Shown here: in pieces, positions 4,135 to 5,636 of the stretch
How positions within the stretch are numbered: position 1 is the first letter of the stretch
How the letters are laid out: the number at the start of each line of letters is the position of its first letter
Source of the DNA: Eubacterium sp.
GTDB lineage: Bacteria; Bacillota; Clostridia; Lachnospirales; Lachnospiraceae
Direction of reading: 5' to 3'
Length of the DNA stretch: 5,636 nt
Assembly: GCA_017445525.1 (NCBI GenBank)
Contig: JAFSTZ010000318.1
Location: 1-5,636 of the forward strand
Notes under the pieces: model-generated
Told to the model about the DNA's origin: nothing
Databases searched by the model: none
What the model saw: the letters and a program-made list of their open reading frames with translations, nothing else
Position numbers and translations under genes: made by a program

Positions 4135-5636
4135 AGTTTGTCAAAGAAATCGGGAAAGGTCTTGGCACAGCATCCCGGGTTGTCGATATCAAGCCCCGGA
4201 AGAACCGTTCCGAGTATGGCAAATGACATCGCGATACGATGATCATTGTACGTTTCTATCGTGATTTTTTCTGAGCCTCCGCTGGCCAGACGATCATAGG
4301 CTTCCTGCTCGATCGGATAAATCTTCAACCCGTCAGGCAGTTCCTCAGCCCTTATGCCGATCCTCTGCATCTCGGTCACAATCGCAGCTATACGGTTGGA
4401 CTCCTGCCCTCTGATATGCGCTATACCGGTTATGGTTGTCGGTGATGACAACATCGGAGCGATACAGGCAAGCGTCATGGTTTGATCCGAGAAATCACTC
4501 ATGTTGATATCAAAGCCCTGTAACGGGATATGGAAATCATCCTTATATGTCATATCTTCGAGGATTTCAGTATCATTTTCTCTTCTGACAGAAGTCGCAT
4601 CGAGCAAAACCCCGTCCGTCGTATCGGTCACGGAAAATCCCTTTTCCTTCAGAAGTTCTATAAACTTTATATCCCCCTGCATGCTGTCAGCATGAACTCC
4701 GCGAACTATCGCCTTGCCACAGTTTAGTACAGCACAAGCATAAAAATAGCATGCCGACGACACATCCGGCTCTATCGGATAATCACGTCCTGTATACGTA
4801 CTACCGGCAGGAACGATATACCTGTCTTTATCTGTATTATCACTTTCCGCATCTTTACCCATTGACGCTATACTTTCCTGCGATAAATTATCGCCGGACT
4901 CCGACAGATCATCTCTTTTTACCGGACATCCGAAGTCCGACATCATCCGCATGGTTATATCCACATATGATCTCGCTGTACGTGTACCGGTGAGCTCTAT
5001 GGCAAAACCATCCTTGACCATAGGTCCACATAACAGCAACGCACTCAAAAACTGTGAGCTTCTATCGATATTCAGAGGTACGGTTTGCACCGGAGAAGAC
5101 GAAGTATCGATGCCCGTATCATCTAAAGACGTCATACCGGAGACCGGTGATGACTTTGTGGCGTCATCAGCGGTTATCTTCCGATCAACAGATTTATCTC
5201 TCTTATGAAAACTCCTTCCTCGAACAGCAAAAGGAAAACTGTACTTATCCTCATGAAAATCAAACTCTGCTCCCATGATCTCGAGAGCCTCCAAAAGCTC
5301 TCTCATCGGTCTTGCTTTCATCTGTTCCGATGATGTAACCTCATAACAACCGTCAGACAGTCCCATCATGGCTGTCAGAAATCTTGCAGCTGTTCCGGCG
5401 CTTCCAACGTACACATCACATTTTTTTATAGGAATAACTCCACCCGTACCGGTTATAACGAGACTGTCAAGTGTTTCTGAAGCAGTTCCGATATTTGAGT
5501 TATCACAGCCTTTACTATCCTCAGATCCTTTTATCTTATCCGGCGAAGACACATCAAATCCAAGTGTCTTTATCGCCTCCAAAAAAACACGTGAATCATC
5601 ATTGAGACAGATTCCGTTTAGAGTTGTCATTCCCTC
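4119..5636 (-). CDS. aroA: 3-phosphoshikimate 1-carboxyvinyltransferase (EPSP synthase), 5' end outside window
   Basis: EPSP synthase joins PEP to shikimate-3-phosphate in the sixth step of the shikimate pathway. I see 505 codons, and the frame stays open to the right edge (Glu-Gly before the first ATG). Numbered from the Met at 5628-5630, motifs are GSAGTAARFL (76-85; the glycine equals E. coli Gly96, which suggests a glyphosate-sensitive class I enzyme), MKARPM (Arg124 equivalent), SSQFLSALL (191-199), SYVDIT (221-226), DSMQGDIKF (315-323), Asp382, IRGQESNR (Glu341 and Arg344 equivalents), TYNDHRIAMSF (460-470) and CAKTFPD (Lys411 equivalent). All visible catalytic residues are present. The Met aligns near E. 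coli Lys38, so it is not the start; the Lys22/Ser23/Arg27 loop lies beyond the window. Acidic Ser/Thr-rich loops make the protein well over 100 residues longer than the usual 430. Confidence 0.92.
   Translation of the reverse strand, partial: EGMTTLNGICLNDDSRVFLEAIKTLGFDVSSPDKIKGSEDSKGCDNSNIGTASETLDSLVITGTGGVIPIKKCDVYVGSAGTAARFLTAMMGLSDGCYEVTSSEQMKARPMRELLEALEIMGAEFDFHEDKYSFPFAVRGRSFHKRDKSVDRKITADDATKSSPVSGMTSLDDTGIDTSSSPVQTVPLNIDRSSQFLSALLLCGPMVKDGFAIELTGTRTARSYVDITMRMMSDFGCPVKRDDLSESGDNLSQESIASMGKDAESDNTDKDRYIVPAGSTYTGRDYPIEPDVSSACYFYACAVLNCGKAIVRGVHADSMQGDIKFIELLKEKGFSVTDTTDGVLLDATSVRRENDTEILEDMTYKDDFHIPLQGFDINMSDFSDQTMTLACIAPMLSSPTTITGIAHIRGQESNRIAAIVTEMQRIGIRAEELPDGLKIYPIEQEAYDRLASGGSEKITIETYNDHRIAMSFAILGTVLPGLDIDNPGCCAKTFPDFFDKLNLFF

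Overview
All genes in this window lie on the minus strand, so the order of transcription is from high to low coordinates. Gene content and protein style (LarE, a PRK07105-type pyridoxamine kinase, an AroA with 'GSAGTAARFL'-type motifs, a DUF5684-like zinc-ribbon membrane protein, a small CGMC-type HMA protein) and the strong GGAGG ribosome binding sites suggest an anaerobic Firmicute, most likely a Clostridia member of the Lachnospiraceae. The genus cannot be fixed from the sequence alone.

Layout in transcription order: (1) aroA (EPSP synthase, shikimate pathway) enters from the right edge without its 5' end and stops at 4119, where a hairpin overlaps the stop codon. (2) A good sigma70-type promoter at 4070-4098 starts a unit with a pyridoxal/pyridoxamine kinase (3194-4021), surE (2331-3095) and larE (1433-2251). 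The gaps are 98 and 79 bases with no clear terminator. A second, weaker promoter candidate for larE lies over the end of surE. (3) A strong promoter (1387-1415) drives a copper-type cluster: a 75-residue HMA metal-binding protein (1135-1362), a DUF5684-like membrane protein with a Tyr/Gln/Asn/Gly repeat tail and a C-terminal zinc ribbon (247-1098), and the first 45 codons of a CopA-like P-type ATPase that leaves through the left edge (1-136).

How the genes work together: aroA makes the chorismate precursor. The kinase and surE are salvage or housekeeping enzymes for vitamin B6 and nucleotides. larE inserts sulfur into the nickel-pincer cofactor of lactate racemase, although larA, larB and larC are not in the window. 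The left cluster looks like metal (copper) trafficking and export, with an unexplained membrane protein between the two HMA genes.

Several starts given here differ from the longest open frame, because a GGAGG site sits inside or just after the first codons: the kinase, larE (TTG), the HMA protein and the membrane protein. No intergenic gap exceeds about 110 bases. I see no RNA genes, CRISPR, insertion sequences or phage genes. I did not find a clear new system. The points most worth checking are the repeat/zinc-ribbon membrane protein inside the copper cluster, the enlarged AroA, the three-cysteine LarE and the surE-larE junction.
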